A stretch of DNA of 64,000 nt from Mycolicibacterium sphagni (GCF_013337765.1 NZ_VBSB01000003.1:434001-498000), one strand, 5' to 3'. Positions 20,350 through 36,290 are shown, numbered from the stretch's first letter. Numbers and translations are program-made. The notes: generated from the letters alone by a model not told the origin.

Positions 20350-21038
20350 AAATCCCGTCCGATGCAGATTCGGCGCCCGTGCTGGGCGCCGCTGTGCATG
20401 ACGGACAGACCCGCCGCACCATTGTGCAGCTGCTGGTCGAGTCGGGATCGATCACCGCCGCGGAGATCGGCCGTCGGCTGAGCTTGTCCGCCGCCGGTGT
20501 GCGCCGGCACCTTGACGCTCTCATCGAGGCCGGTGACGCCGAGGCCAACATCGCGGCGTCCTGGCAGCAGGCCGGCCGTGGCCGGCCCGCCAAGCGCTAC
20601 CGGCTCACCGCCGCCGGGCGGGGCAAGCTCGAACACACCTACGACGACCTGGCCTCGGCCGCGATCCGCCAACTGCGCGAGATCGGCGGTGAGAAGGCGG
20701 TGGAGACATTCGCCAGGCGCCGCATCGACGCGATCCTGGCGGGAGTAAAGCCAGGACCCGACGATGTTGAATCCACTGCTGAGCGGGTAGCCGATGCGTT
20801 CACGAGGGCTGGCTACGCGGCGACGACAACACGGGTGCGCGGCCCGCTGGCAGGTATCGAGATCTGCCAGCACCACTGCCCGGTTTCGCATGTCGCCGAG
20901 GAGTTCCCGGAACTCTGCGAGGCCGAGCAGCAGGCGATGTCGGAGGTACTCGGCACCCACGTTCAGCGCCTGGCGACCATCGCCAACGGCGACTGTGCAT
21001 GCACCACCCACGTGCCCCTGACACCGGCACACCGCTAG
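20346..21038 (+). CDS. sufR: Fe-S cluster-sensing transcriptional repressor SufR
   Basis: 230 residues from GTG 20346. The N-terminal winged helix-turn-helix (ITAAEIGRRLSLSAAGVRRHLDAL) is of the ArsR/DeoR-like SufR type. The C-terminal sensor holds C178, C191 and C219 with spacings of 13 and 28, the same as the three cluster ligands of M. tuberculosis SufR. It represses the suf operon when holding its cluster. The start was chosen from the TAACAC -10 7 nt upstream; an ATG at 20280 is in frame but lies upstream of the promoter. It is first gene of sufRBDCSUT and has its own operator over the start. Confidence 0.93.
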   Translation: MKIPSDADSAPVLGAAVHDGQTRRTIVQLLVESGSITAAEIGRRLSLSAAGVRRHLDALIEAGDAEANIAASWQQAGRGRPAKRYRLTAAGRGKLEHTYDDLASAAIRQLREIGGEKAVETFARRRIDAILAGVKPGPDDVESTAERVADAFTRAGYAATTTRVRGPLAGIEICQHHCPVSHVAEEFPELCEAEQQAMSEVLGTHVQRLATIANGDCACTTHVPLTPAHR

Positions 21039-21101
21039 ACCAGAACCACTTCGGTGCTCAGCCCGCACCGAAGCCGCCACGATCGATTGAGGAGCGTCGC
21101 C

Positions 21102-22577
21102 ATGACACTCACACCGGAAGCCAAAACGGCTGAGGCGCCGATGAGCCGCTTGCGCGAAGAGAATCAATCTCTGACCCAGGACGAGGCCATCGCCTCCCTG
21201 GGCACTTACGGCTACGGCTGGTCGGACTCCGATGTCGCCGGTGCCAGCGCCCAGCGCGGGCTGTCCGAAGCGGTCGTGCGCGACATCTCGGCCAAGAAGA
21301 GCGAACCGCAGTGGATGCTCGACATGCGACTCAAGGCGCTGCGCACGTTCGAGAAGAAGCCGATGCCGAACTGGGGATCCAACCTCGAGGGCATCTTCTT
21401 CGACAACATCAAGTACTTCGTGCGCTCCAGCGAGAAGCAGGCCGCCACATGGGATGACCTGCCCGCCGACATCAAGAACACCTACGACCGGCTCGGCATC
21501 CCGGAGGCGGAGAAGCAGCGCCTCGTGTCGGGTGTGGCCGCGCAGTACGAGTCCGAGGTGGTGTACCACTCCATTCGTGAGGACCTGGAAGCCCAGGGCG
21601 TCATCTTCCTGGACACCGACTCGGGTCTGCGGGAACACCCCGAGCTCTTCAAGCAGTACTTCGGAACGGTGATCCCGGCAGGCGACAACAAGTTCTCCGC
21701 GCTCAACACCGCGGTGTGGTCGGGCGGTTCGTTCATCTACGTGCCCAAGGGTGTCCACGTCGACATCCCGCTGCAGGCCTACTTCCGGATCAACACCGAG
21801 AACATGGGCCAGTTCGAGCGGACGCTGATCATCGTCGACGAGGACGCCTACGTGCACTACGTCGAGGGTTGTACCGCGCCGATCTACAAGAGCGACTCGC
21901 TGCACTCCGCGGTGGTGGAGATCATCGTGAAGCCCAGGGGCCGTTGCCGATACACGACCATCCAGAACTGGTCGAACAACGTCTACAACCTGGTGACCAA
22001 GCGCGCCAGGGCCGAGGCCGGCGCCACCATGGAGTGGGTCGACGGCAACATCGGCTCGAAGGTGACGATGAAGTACCCGGCGGTGTGGATGACCGGTGAG
22101 CACGCCAAGGGCGAGGTTCTCTCGGTGGCGTTCGCAGGCGAAGGCCAGCACCAGGACACCGGCGCCAAGATGCTGCACCTGGCCCCGAACACGTCGAGCA
22201 ACATCGTGTCGAAGTCGGTGGCCCGCGGCGGTGGTCGCGCGTCCTACCGCGGCCTGGTTCAGATCAACAAGGGCGCGCACGGTTCCCGGTCGAGTGTCAA
22301 ATGTGATGCGCTGCTGGTCGATTCGATCAGCCGCAGCGACACCTACCCCTACGTCGACATCCGTGAGGACGACGTCACGATGGGGCACGAGGCGACGGTG
22401 TCCAAGGTCAGCGCCGATCAGCTCTTCTACCTGATGAGCCGCGGCATGACCGAGGACGAGGCGATGGCGATGGTGGTGCGTGGCTTCGTCGAGCCGATCG
22501 CCAAGGAACTCCCCATGGAATATGCGCTGGAGCTCAATCGCCTGATCGAGCTGCAGATGGAAGGTGCTGTCGGATAG
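21102..22577 (+). CDS. sufB: Fe-S cluster assembly scaffold SufB
   Basis: 491 residues. SufB with SufC2D forms the scaffold on which the cluster is assembled. The beta-helix region is recognised by [41 protein letters not shown] and the C-terminal [21 protein letters not shown]. Unlike M. tuberculosis SufB there is no intein; the conserved blocks are uninterrupted. ATG 21102 follows TGAGGAG with 7 nt spacing, 63 nt after the sufR stop; an upstream in-frame start lacks a ribosome site. Its stop TAG overlaps the GTG of sufD. Confidence 0.97.
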   Translation: MTLTPEAKTAEAPMSRLREENQSLTQDEAIASLGTYGYGWSDSDVAGASAQRGLSEAVVRDISAKKSEPQWMLDMRLKALRTFEKKPMPNWGSNLEGIFFDNIKYFVRSSEKQAATWDDLPADIKNTYDRLGIPEAEKQRLVSGVAAQYESEVVYHSIREDLEAQGVIFLDTDSGLREHPELFKQYFGTVIPAGDNKFSALNTAVWSGGSFIYVPKGVHVDIPLQAYFRINTENMGQFERTLIIVDEDAYVHYVEGCTAPIYKSDSLHSAVVEIIVKPRGRCRYTTIQNWSNNVYNLVTKRARAEAGATMEWVDGNIGSKVTMKYPAVWMTGEHAKGEVLSVAFAGEGQHQDTGAKMLHLAPNTSSNIVSKSVARGGGRASYRGLVQINKGAHGSRSSVKCDALLVDSISRSDTYPYVDIREDDVTMGHEATVSKVSADQLFYLMSRGMTEDEAMAMVVRGFVEPIAKELPMEYALELNRLIELQMEGAVG

Positions 22578-23778
22578 TGACCCCCGAAAAATTGGCTGGG
22601 AATCTCAACCTCACTGAAGCTGCCGAAGGGATCATCAAGAACAAAGGCGAGCAGTTCAGCTCGTTCGATGTTGATGCCTTCGAGGTGCCCGGCGGCCGCG
22701 ACGAGCTGTGGCGGTTCACCCCGCTGAAGCGGTTGCGCGGCCTGCACGACGGCTCGGCGCCGGCCACCGGTGCCGCCCAGATCAGCGTCACCGAACGGCC
22801 CGGCGTGACCGTGGAAACCGTCCGTCGCGGCGACGAACGACTTGGCCAGGGCGGGGTGCCCGCCGATCGTGTTGCCGCTCAGGCGTTCTCGGCGTTCAAC
22901 GAGGCGACGATCGTCACGGTTGCTCGCGACACCGAGGTGGCCGAACCGATCGAGATCGTCGTGAACGGTCCCGGTGCGGGCGCAGTGGCTTACGGCCACC
23001 TGCAGATCCGTGTCGAGGAACTGTCGCGGGCGATCGTCGTCGTCGACCTGCGCGGCAGCGGAACCTACGCGGACAACGTGGAGATCCTCGTCGGCGACGC
23101 GGCGGCTCTCGGCGTCATCTGGATCGCCGACTGGGCCGACGACATGGTGCATGTGAGTTCGCATCACGCCAAACTCGGCAAGGACGCGGTGCTCGGGCAC
23201 GTCGCGGTGACGCTCGGCGGCGACGTCGTCCGCACCTCGGCAACCGTGCGATTCACCGCACCGGGTGGCGAAGCGCAGATGCTCGGCACCTACTTCGCCG
23301 ACGACGGCCAGCACTTCGAGTCGCGACTTCTGGTCGACCACGCGCAACCCAACTGCAAGTCCGACGTGCTGTACAAGGGTGCGCTCCAAGGCGATCCGGA
23401 CTCCAAGAAGCCCGATGCACACACCGTGTGGATCGGTGACGTGCTGATCCGCGCCGAAGCCACCGGGACCGACACCTTCGAGGTCAACCGCAACCTGGTG
23501 CTGACCGACGGCGCCCGCGCCGACTCGGTGCCGAACCTGGAGATCGAGACCGGCGAGATCGTCGGCGCCGGACACGCCAGTGCCACCGGACGTTTCGACG
23601 ACGAGCAGCTGTTCTACCTGCAGGCCCGCGGCATCCCGGAGGAACAGGCCCGCCGGCTGGTGGTGCGCGCGTTCTTCGGCGAGATCATCGCCAAGATCGC
23701 CGTCCCCGCCGTCCGGGAACGCCTCACCGAAGCCATCGAACGAGAACTAGCCATTACTGAAGCGAAAGCCACACAGCC

Positions 23779-23782
<4 letters not shown>
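22577..23782 (+). CDS. sufD: Fe-S cluster assembly protein SufD
   Basis: 401 residues. SufD is the SufB paralogue that completes the SufBC2D complex. It has the shared fold with the C-terminal segment ATGRFDDEQLFYLQARGIPEEQARRLVVRAFFGEI. The N-terminal helical part includes FEVPGGRDELWRFTPLKRL, a family signature. The start GTG at 22577 overlaps the sufB stop by one base (TAGTG), and its stop overlaps the sufC ATG (ATGA), so the three are translationally linked. Confidence 0.96.
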
Positions 23783-26267
<2,485 letters not shown>

Positions 26268-26271
<4 letters not shown>

Positions 26272-26615
26272 GCGAAACTGCAGCCCCAGATGAGGAGTTC
26301 ATGGCGGACCTGGAGGAGGCGATGCGTGACGTCGTCGATCCCGAACTCGGCATCAACGTCGTCGACCTCGGACTGGTGTACGGCCTGAACGTCGAAGACG
26401 CCGAGGGCTCGAAGGTCGCCCTCGTCGACATGACGTTGACGTCGGCCGCCTGTCCGCTCACCGATGTGATCGAGGACCAGACGCGCACCGCGCTCGTCGG
26501 CGCCGGGCTGGTCAACGAGATAAAGATCAACTGGGTCTGGAACCCGCCGTGGGGTCCCGACAAAATCACCGAAGACGGCCGCGAACAACTGCGCGCCCTC
26601 GGCTTCACGGTCTAG
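26268..26615 (+). CDS. sufT: SufT / MIP18-family (DUF59) Fe-S maturation protein
   Basis: 115 residues, exactly the size of M. tuberculosis Rv1466. The DUF59 core is clear: EAMRDVVDPELGINVVDLGLVY, then MTLTSAACPLTDVIEDQ with the conserved Cys, then INWVWNPPWGPDKITEDGR. SufT-type proteins help maturation of iron-sulfur proteins. GTG 26268 overlaps the sufU stop (GTGA) and follows GGAGG at 26257-26261. It is the last gene of the suf operon; a TAGCCT that overlaps its stop codon could be the promoter of the next gene. Confidence 0.93.
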
Positions 26616-26624
26616 CCTCGCAGG

Positions 26625-27194
26625 ATGCTCACCGTCCCCGCCTTCGTCTGGCGGGGTAACGCGTTCACCCGCGCGGTGATCGTCGGCCTTGCCACCGGAG
26701 TCTTTCTGGGCCTGCTGGCCTGGCTGGATTCGGGGCTGTGGTTCGCCGCCCTGATCGTGCTGGCGATCATGACACTGTTCTACGGTGTGTGGCTGGGCCG
26801 CCGGATGGTTAAGTTCTGGCCGGGCGCGTCGGCGCTGACCGGCGAGCAACGCGCACGGGTAGCCGGAGTCACCCACTGGGGTGGACGGATCGGCGATCCG
26901 GCGTTGGCGCAACCGGTGGTCGACTTCGCCGACGGTATGCACAAGGCCGCCGAACAGGGCCGCCCGTTTCGCTGGGTGGTGCCGGTGGTCCTCGCCGCCG
27001 GAGTGGTGGCCGCGGTGTGGGATTCGGTGTTCGGGTCGACCCGTGACATGATCGCGTCGCTGCTGTATCTCGTGCTGATGGCATGCGAGCTGTTCTGGTG
27101 GCCGGGCCGGCGAGACCGCTTGCTGGCCAACGCCGATCGCGCCAAAGAGCGCGCGCTGGGGCTCATCGAAAGCACCCGGGAGAAGGCGGAGTGA
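26625..27194 (+). CDS. Membrane protein, unknown function
   Basis: 189 residues. Two N-terminal hydrophobic helices (about 15-34 and 37-57) and two more (116-136, 142-160) flank a soluble stretch with SALTGEQRARVAGVTHWGGRIGDP; the C-terminus is a charged helix (NADRAKERALGLIESTREKAE). No family recognised. ATG 26625 lies 6 nt after TAGCCT, which itself overlaps the sufT stop, so it may be transcribed separately as a leaderless mRNA. Its stop overlaps the GTG of the next gene, suggesting the two act together. Confidence 0.7.
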   Translation: MLTVPAFVWRGNAFTRAVIVGLATGVFLGLLAWLDSGLWFAALIVLAIMTLFYGVWLGRRMVKFWPGASALTGEQRARVAGVTHWGGRIGDPALAQPVVDFADGMHKAAEQGRPFRWVVPVVLAAGVVAAVWDSVFGSTRDMIASLLYLVLMACELFWWPGRRDRLLANADRAKERALGLIESTREKAE

Positions 27195-27829
27195 CGGCAC
27201 CGGCAACCGTCGTGGCAACCCGTCGCCAATTACAGGGCATCGCCGAGAGCTTTGTCGCCGGGCCGCAATACCGCGCGACGGGAACGATCCGGCTCGCGGT
27301 GCGCCAGGACGGCTTCAGCGCGACCACGCTGGCGATCGCCGTACACGGGACCACGCTGGTGTGGCCCGGTGGCAGCACCGCGCTGGCAGGTCCGGTCAGT
27401 GCCGTGGCGCAGGCCAGCGGCCTCGACATCGGGCCGCCGGCCGGGGTGTACGAGTCGGTCGCGGCGCTGAGCCCGGACACTGTCCTGCACCTCGACGCCG
27501 ACGCCGCCGATGCCGTCTACCGCAGCCTGTACGCCGGGGGCTTCGCGATCAATGCTGTTCTGCCGGAAGGTCATCCGGTGTTGTGGCCCGAGCATTTCGA
27601 CGTCGCGGCCACCGCCGACGAGGTCAACTACGGGGTCTCTGCCGGCGACGAGTTCCACGAACTGCCCTATGCCTACGTCGGGCCGTGGGACTTCGCGACC
27701 TCGCCGCGCACCGGTCCGCTGTGGAACGCCCCGTTCGGTGCCGTGCATAGCCTCGACGTGACCGCCGATGTCGACACCCTGGCCGCCGACGTCACCGCGT
27801 TCTTCCGGCGGGTTGAAGAAAAGCTGTAA
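27191..27829 (+). CDS. Conserved-looking hypothetical protein
   Basis: 212 residues from GTG 27191, which overlaps the preceding stop as GTGA. It is soluble and mildly acidic, without signal peptide or metal motif. Landmarks are RRQLQGIAESFVAGPQYR near the N-terminus, VLHLDADAADAVYRSL in the middle and PYAYVGPWDFATSPRTGPLWNAPFG toward the end. I recognise no family. Codon use matches its neighbours, and the overlap with the membrane-protein gene argues that it is real and functionally tied to it. It is followed by a hairpin with no U-run. Confidence 0.65.
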   Translation: MTAPATVVATRRQLQGIAESFVAGPQYRATGTIRLAVRQDGFSATTLAIAVHGTTLVWPGGSTALAGPVSAVAQASGLDIGPPAGVYESVAALSPDTVLHLDADAADAVYRSLYAGGFAINAVLPEGHPVLWPEHFDVAATADEVNYGVSAGDEFHELPYAYVGPWDFATSPRTGPLWNAPFGAVHSLDVTADVDTLAADVTAFFRRVEEKL

Positions 27830-27844
27830 GCCCCACGGAAACAA

Positions 27845-27863
27845 GACACCGCACAGCGGTGTT
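27845..27863 (+). terminator. Hairpin after the hypothetical gene, weak terminator candidate
   Basis: GACACCGC-ACA-GCGGTGTT can form an 8-pair stem (one G-U) with a 3 nt loop, 15 nt past the stop at 27829. It lacks the U-tract of a canonical terminator. It could equally be an operator dyad for the downstream oxidoreductase gene. Confidence 0.35.
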
Positions 27864-27891
27864 GGACCCCGTCATGGATGATGCAACCGGA

Positions 27892-27914
27892 GGGCAGGAG
27901 CGCAGCGACTCGGG
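27892..27914 (+). repeat. Dispersed 24-bp repeat, copy 1
   Basis: GGGCAGGAGCGCAGCGACTC plus GGG; one mismatch to the copies at 29437-29460 (minus strand) and 49462-49485. It lies directly upstream of the oxidoreductase ribosome site. Confidence 0.6.
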
Positions 27915-27924
27915 AAAGGACACC

Positions 27925-29025
27925 GTGCAGGACCTGTTCACGCCGCTGACCGTCGGATCGCTGACCGTGCGCAACCGGTTCGCGATGGCGCCGATGACCA
28001 GGGCCGCGTCACCGGACGGTATCCCGGGGCCGGACGTCGCCGCCTACTACGCCCGCCGTGCGGCGGGCGGCACCGCGCTCGTCATCACCGAGGGCATCCG
28101 GATCCCGCATCCGGCCGCCGGCTGGCCGGACCGCATCCCGAACCTCGACGGCGCCGACGTTCTCGCCGGCTGGCGTGCGGTCACCGACGCTGTCCACGCC
28201 GAGGGTGGCACCATCGCCGCCCAGCTGTGGCATCAGGGCGCCGCGCGCGGCGTGCATGACGATGACGGCCCGGACCACGTACCGGTCAGCCCATCGGGAG
28301 TCGACCTCGCGGGCGTTGCGATCGGGCGGGCGCTGAGCACCGAGGAGCTGCCCGAGCTGGCCCAGGCCTATGCGCTTGCCGCCGCAAACGCCCGCGCGGC
28401 CGGCTTCGATGCTGTCGAGATCCACGGCGCCCACGGCTATCTGCTGGACCAATTCCTTTGGGAGCACACCAATCACCGCACCGACGGTTACGGCGGCTCG
28501 CTGGCGGCGCGCACCCGATTCCCGGCCGAGGTGGTGGCGGCGGTGCGCGCGGCCGTCGGGCCCGATTTACCGATCATCTTCCGGTTCTCGCAGTGGAAGA
28601 TGAACCGCTACGACGCCCAGGTGGTCGGCAGCGCGACCGAACTCGAACAGCTGCTGGCGCCGCTGGTCGAGGCCGGAGTGGACGTGCTGCACCCGTCGAC
28701 GCGGCGGCACTACGTGCCCGGCTTCCCTGACGAGGACCCACGATTGAGCCTGGCCGGCTGGACGAAGAAGATGACCGGGCTGCCCGTCATCGCCGTCGGA
28801 TCGGTCGGTCTGGAGACCGAATTCAATCCCGGGGAAGCCGGCGGGCCGATCCCGCCGTCGTCCATCGACCGGCTGCTCGACCAATACGAGGCCGGTGAGT
28901 TCGACATCGTCGCGGTGGGCCGTGCGCTGCTCGCTGATCCCGCCTGGGTGAACCGCGTGCGGGACGGGAAGCTCGACCAGTTCGGCGGTTTCGATGCGGC
29001 CAGCGCACTCGGCCGTTTGTATTAG
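27925..29025 (+). CDS. NADH:flavin oxidoreductase, Old Yellow Enzyme family
   Basis: 366 residues. FMN-binding TIM barrel: RNRFAMAPMTRAASPDG with the FMN loop, the substrate pair HGAHGYLLDQFLWEHTNHRTD preceded by AAxNARAAGFDAVEIH, GYGGSL, and the C-terminal VGRALLADPAWVN phosphate site. Such enzymes reduce activated C=C bonds with NAD(P)H. I start at GTG 27925, preceded by GGAAAGGA (27912-27919); an upstream in-frame start would translate the dispersed repeat. The thioredoxin gene follows 44 nt later. Confidence 0.9.
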   Translation: MQDLFTPLTVGSLTVRNRFAMAPMTRAASPDGIPGPDVAAYYARRAAGGTALVITEGIRIPHPAAGWPDRIPNLDGADVLAGWRAVTDAVHAEGGTIAAQLWHQGAARGVHDDDGPDHVPVSPSGVDLAGVAIGRALSTEELPELAQAYALAAANARAAGFDAVEIHGAHGYLLDQFLWEHTNHRTDGYGGSLAARTRFPAEVVAAVRAAVGPDLPIIFRFSQWKMNRYDAQVVGSATELEQLLAPLVEAGVDVLHPSTRRHYVPGFPDEDPRLSLAGWTKKMTGLPVIAVGSVGLETEFNPGEAGGPIPPSSIDRLLDQYEAGEFDIVAVGRALLADPAWVNRVRDGKLDQFGGFDAASALGRLY

Positions 29026-29069
29026 TTCGGACAGGGAACACACAGCGGAAACCTGACGTTAGGACTGAC

Positions 29070-29429
29070 GTGGCTACTCAAGACCTCACCGCGCAGAACT
29101 TCAACGACACCATCACCGGCAACGACATCGTGCTGGTGGATTTCTGGGCGTCGTGGTGCGGACCGTGTCGGGCGTTCGCCCCGACCTTCTCGGCGTCCTC
29201 GGAGAAGCACCCTGATGTCGTCTACGCCAAGGTCGACACCGAGGCCGAGCAGGAGCTGGCGGCTGCCGCCGAGATCCGCTCGATCCCGACGCTGATGGCG
29301 TTCAAGAAGGGCAAGCTGATCTTCAATCAGGCCGGTGCGCTACCGCCCGCCGCGCTGGAGGATCTGATCTCGCAGGTCAAGGAATTCGACGTCGACGCGG
29401 CCGCCGCGTCTCAGTCTCAAGACACGTAG
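29070..29429 (+). CDS. Thioredoxin
   Basis: 119 residues from GTG 29070. The active site WASWCGPCRAFAP (CGPC) sits at about residues 28-40, and the cis-proline lies in IRSIPTLMAFKKG. The C-terminal tail (DVDAAAASQSQDT) is longer than in E. coli Trx1. It is a cytosolic disulfide reductase. By position it matches M. tuberculosis Rv1471 (trxB1), but no thioredoxin reductase is nearby. It lies between the oxidoreductase and echA12. Confidence 0.93.
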   Translation: MATQDLTAQNFNDTITGNDIVLVDFWASWCGPCRAFAPTFSASSEKHPDVVYAKVDTEAEQELAAAAEIRSIPTLMAFKKGKLIFNQAGALPPAALEDLISQVKEFDVDAAAASQSQDT

Positions 29430-29436
29430 CCTCCAA

Positions 29437-29460
29437 CCCCGGGTCGCTGCGCTCCTGCCC
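29437..29460 (-). repeat. Dispersed 24-bp repeat, copy 2 (inverted)
   Basis: On the minus strand: GGGCAGGAGCGCAGCGACCC plus GGGG, identical to the copy inside mutA (49462-49485). It starts 8 nt after the thioredoxin stop. Confidence 0.6.
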
Positions 29461-29493
29461 GCCGGAACCCCCAGCACGGGTTACCGTGCAACC

Positions 29494-30318
29494 GTGATTC
29501 GTGACTCTGGTTTCGTCCTCGTCGAAAACCCGCAGCCCAACGTCGCTCTGGTCACTCTGAACCGGCCCGAGCGGATGAATTCCATGGCTTTCGATGTCAT
29601 GCTGCCGCTCCTGGAAGTTCTCACCGAACTTCGCCACGACAACTCCGTCCGTGCTGTCGTGCTGACCGGTGCCGGACGCGGCTTCTCGTCGGGTGCCGAC
29701 CACAAGTCCGCCGGTTCCATTCCACACGTCGCCGGACTGACCCGGCCGTCGTTCGGGCTGAGGTCCATGGCGGTGCTCGACGATGTGATCCTCGCCATGC
29801 GCAAGCTGCACCAGCCGATCATCGCCGCGGTCAACGGCGCGGCCATCGGCGGCGGGCTGTGCCTGGCGCTGGCCGCCGACATCCGGGTGGCCGCCAGCGG
29901 CGCCTACTTCCGGGCCGCCGGCATCAACAACGGGCTGACCGCCAGTGAGCTGGGCCTGAGCTACCTGCTGCCCCGGGCCATCGGGTCTTCCCGGGCGTTC
30001 GAGATCATGCTGACCGGCCGCGACGTCGACGCGCAGGAGGCCGAACGGATCGGCCTGGTATCCCGGCAGGTGCCGGAGGACGAGTTGTTGCCCGCCTGCT
30101 TCGAGATCGCGACGCGCATCGCGGCGTTCTCCCGCCCCGGCACCGAGTTGACCAAGCGGACGCTATGGAGTGGACTAGACGCCGGTAGCCTGGAAAGTCA
30201 TATGCAGGCCGAGGGCCTCGGGCAACTCTATGTGCGCCTGCTCACCGCCAACTTCGAAGAGGCGGTCGCTGCGCGCGCCGAGGACCGTGCCCCCGTGTTC
30301 ACAGACGAGAAGACGTAA
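29494..30318 (+). CDS. echA12: Enoyl-CoA hydratase/isomerase family protein (EchA12-like)
   Basis: 274 residues, crotonase fold. RPERMNSMAFDVM, GAGRGFSSGADHKS (oxyanion loop) and the second oxyanion segment AAVNGAAIGGGLCLALAADIRVA are present. The catalytic Glu region reads INNGLTASELGLSYLLPRAIG. It would hydrate enoyl-CoA in beta-oxidation or a related step; substrate unknown. GTG 29494 lies 6 nt after TACCGT, so a leaderless start is likely. The ABC-F gene follows after 18 nt, as in M. tuberculosis Rv1472-Rv1473. Confidence 0.9.
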   Translation: MIRDSGFVLVENPQPNVALVTLNRPERMNSMAFDVMLPLLEVLTELRHDNSVRAVVLTGAGRGFSSGADHKSAGSIPHVAGLTRPSFGLRSMAVLDDVILAMRKLHQPIIAAVNGAAIGGGLCLALAADIRVAASGAYFRAAGINNGLTASELGLSYLLPRAIGSSRAFEIMLTGRDVDAQEAERIGLVSRQVPEDELLPACFEIATRIAAFSRPGTELTKRTLWSGLDAGSLESHMQAEGLGQLYVRLLTANFEEAVAARAEDRAPVFTDEKT

Positions 30319-30336
30319 CAGCAAGGAGCAGTGCGC

Positions 30337-31974
<1,638 letters not shown>

Positions 31975-32070
31975 CAACTGGCATAAACCATTTCGGTGAT
32001 TCCGGCCAATCCGCCGTGAAGCGCTCCTACTCTTCTGTCTAACGGCGCGGATCGACCGGGGAGGGTCATC

Positions 32071-32259
32071 ATGAGGAAGCCAACCGAAGCTCATGATCAA
32101 CTGCTGAACAATCTGCGGAACGCCTACGAGGGCGGCGCGAGTATTCGCACTCTGGTGACGTCGACGGGCCGTTCGTACGGCTCGATCCACGCGTTGTTGC
32201 GCGAGTCGGGGACCACGATGCGCAGTCGCGGTGGCCCCAACCACGTCACCCGCCGCTAG
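32071..32259 (+). CDS. Small helix-turn-helix protein (Rv1473A-like)
   Basis: 62 residues. A helix (HDQLLNNLRNAYEGGASIRTLVTSTG) runs into a second DNA-binding-like helix (RSYGSIHALLRESGTTMRSRGG), then a basic tail ending HVTRR. This resembles a minimal HTH of the Rv1473A family, annotated as a possible transcription regulator. It is preceded by GGGGAGGG, a strong ribosome site, and possibly by its own promoter in the 96 bp after the ABC-F gene. Whether it controls the ABC-F gene is unknown. Confidence 0.8.
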   Translation: MRKPTEAHDQLLNNLRNAYEGGASIRTLVTSTGRSYGSIHALLRESGTTMRSRGGPNHVTRR

Positions 32260-32303
32260 CCCTCGGGGCACTCATCGAATTGTTCTGCCGGACAATCGAT
32301 GAC

Positions 32304-32699
32304 ATGGCAAACGATTTCGAGCAGCTCCGGTCTCTCTATTCCGATTACCTCGTGGCGTGCAACGATCACGACTTCGAGCGCATGACCACGTTCTACGCCC
32401 AGACCATCTACATCAACGACGTACCGAAGGACGCACATACCGTCACGGCGCAGTTCGCCCCACTGGTCGCGGCGTTCCCGGACTGGCGGTGGACCGTGCG
32501 CAACATGATCATCGACGCGGCGCACATCTCGCTGAACTTCTCGGTCACCGGCACTCACCGCGGCGCCTTCGAGGGAATCGAACCGACCGGGCGCGAGGTG
32601 ACGATCTCGGAATTCACCATCTACCGCGTCGACGGCGACACGTTCACCCACGTCTGGGACCTCGCCGATTTCGCATCCCTGAAAGAGCAAATTAGCTAG
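32304..32699 (+). CDS. SnoaL/NTF2-like protein (ester cyclase family)
   Basis: 131 residues from ATG 32304 (MANDFEQLRSLYSDYLVACNDHD). NTF2-like cone fold suggested by the N-terminal helix then TTFYAQTIYINDVP, FPDWRWTVRNMIIDAAHISLNFSVTGTHRGAFEGIEPTGREV and the closing FRVD-type strand IYRVDGDTFTHVWDLAD. SnoaL-like proteins include polyketide cyclases and many of unknown role. A short in-frame extension to 32280 has no ribosome site. It is convergent with the acnR gene (11 bp). Confidence 0.78.
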   Translation: MANDFEQLRSLYSDYLVACNDHDFERMTTFYAQTIYINDVPKDAHTVTAQFAPLVAAFPDWRWTVRNMIIDAAHISLNFSVTGTHRGAFEGIEPTGREVTISEFTIYRVDGDTFTHVWDLADFASLKEQIS

Positions 32700-32710
32700 G
32701 CCAAGATCGG

Positions 32711-33277
32711 CTAGCGGTCGGCCCGCACCGAATCCTCCACCAGATCCAGCACCGCCGAGAGTCGCTGGGGATCTTCGCCCGCCGCCAGTCGTGCCACCAG
32801 CCCGTCGAGCACCAGGTCCAGATAGACCTGCAGGACATCGCTGGGCACATCGTCGCGCAGCCGGCCGGCCTGCTTCTGCCTGCGTAGCCGATCGCTGGTC
32901 GCCGCCGACAGCTCGGCTGAGCGTTCCGCCCAGCCCTGCTGGAACACCGGATCGTTGCGCAGCTTGCGTGCGATCTCCAAACGGGTGGCCAGCCAATCGA
33001 ATTGATCGGGTGCGGCCAGCATGTCCCGCATCACCTGAACCAGGCCCTGGCTCGAGGCGACCTCGGCCATCCGTTCGGCATCCTCGCGCGCCAAGGCGAA
33101 GAACAGCGTGTCCTTGTCGCGGAAATGGTGAAAGATCGCGCCGCGCGACATGCCGATGGTCTGCTCCAGGCGGCGCACGGTTGCCTTGTCGTAGCCGTAC
33201 TCGGCAAAGCAGCGCCGTGCGCCGTCGAGGATCTGACGACGGCGGGCCGCCAGATGGTCCTCGCTGACCCGGGGCAC
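32711..33277 (-). CDS. acnR: TetR-family regulator, AcnR-like
   Basis: 188 residues. The N-terminal HTH (RRRQILDGARRCFAEYGYDKATVRRLEQTIGMSRGAIFHHF is spread over residues 12-52) is typical TetR; the C-terminal part is a helical ligand/dimer domain. It starts 6 nt after the acn stop, the same arrangement as acn-acnR in corynebacteria, where AcnR represses acn. It probably binds the AACAGTACGGTT dyad upstream of acn (inference). The ligand is unknown; citrate is reported for the corynebacterial protein. Confidence 0.85.
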   Translation of the reverse strand: MPRVSEDHLAARRRQILDGARRCFAEYGYDKATVRRLEQTIGMSRGAIFHHFRDKDTLFFALAREDAERMAEVASSQGLVQVMRDMLAAPDQFDWLATRLEIARKLRNDPVFQQGWAERSAELSAATSDRLRRQKQAGRLRDDVPSDVLQVYLDLVLDGLVARLAAGEDPQRLSAVLDLVEDSVRADR

Positions 33278-33283
33278 GTCCGG

Positions 33284-36178
<2,895 letters not shown>

Positions 36179-36290
36179 CTAAGCGGGCGGATCGGTGTTG
36201 GTGGGCTGCCAACGGTCCTGGGTGTCAGTCTTGTCTTCCTCGGCGCGTGGTGCCACCCCTGGATCGGCCCGCGAGGTACCGTTTTCGATC

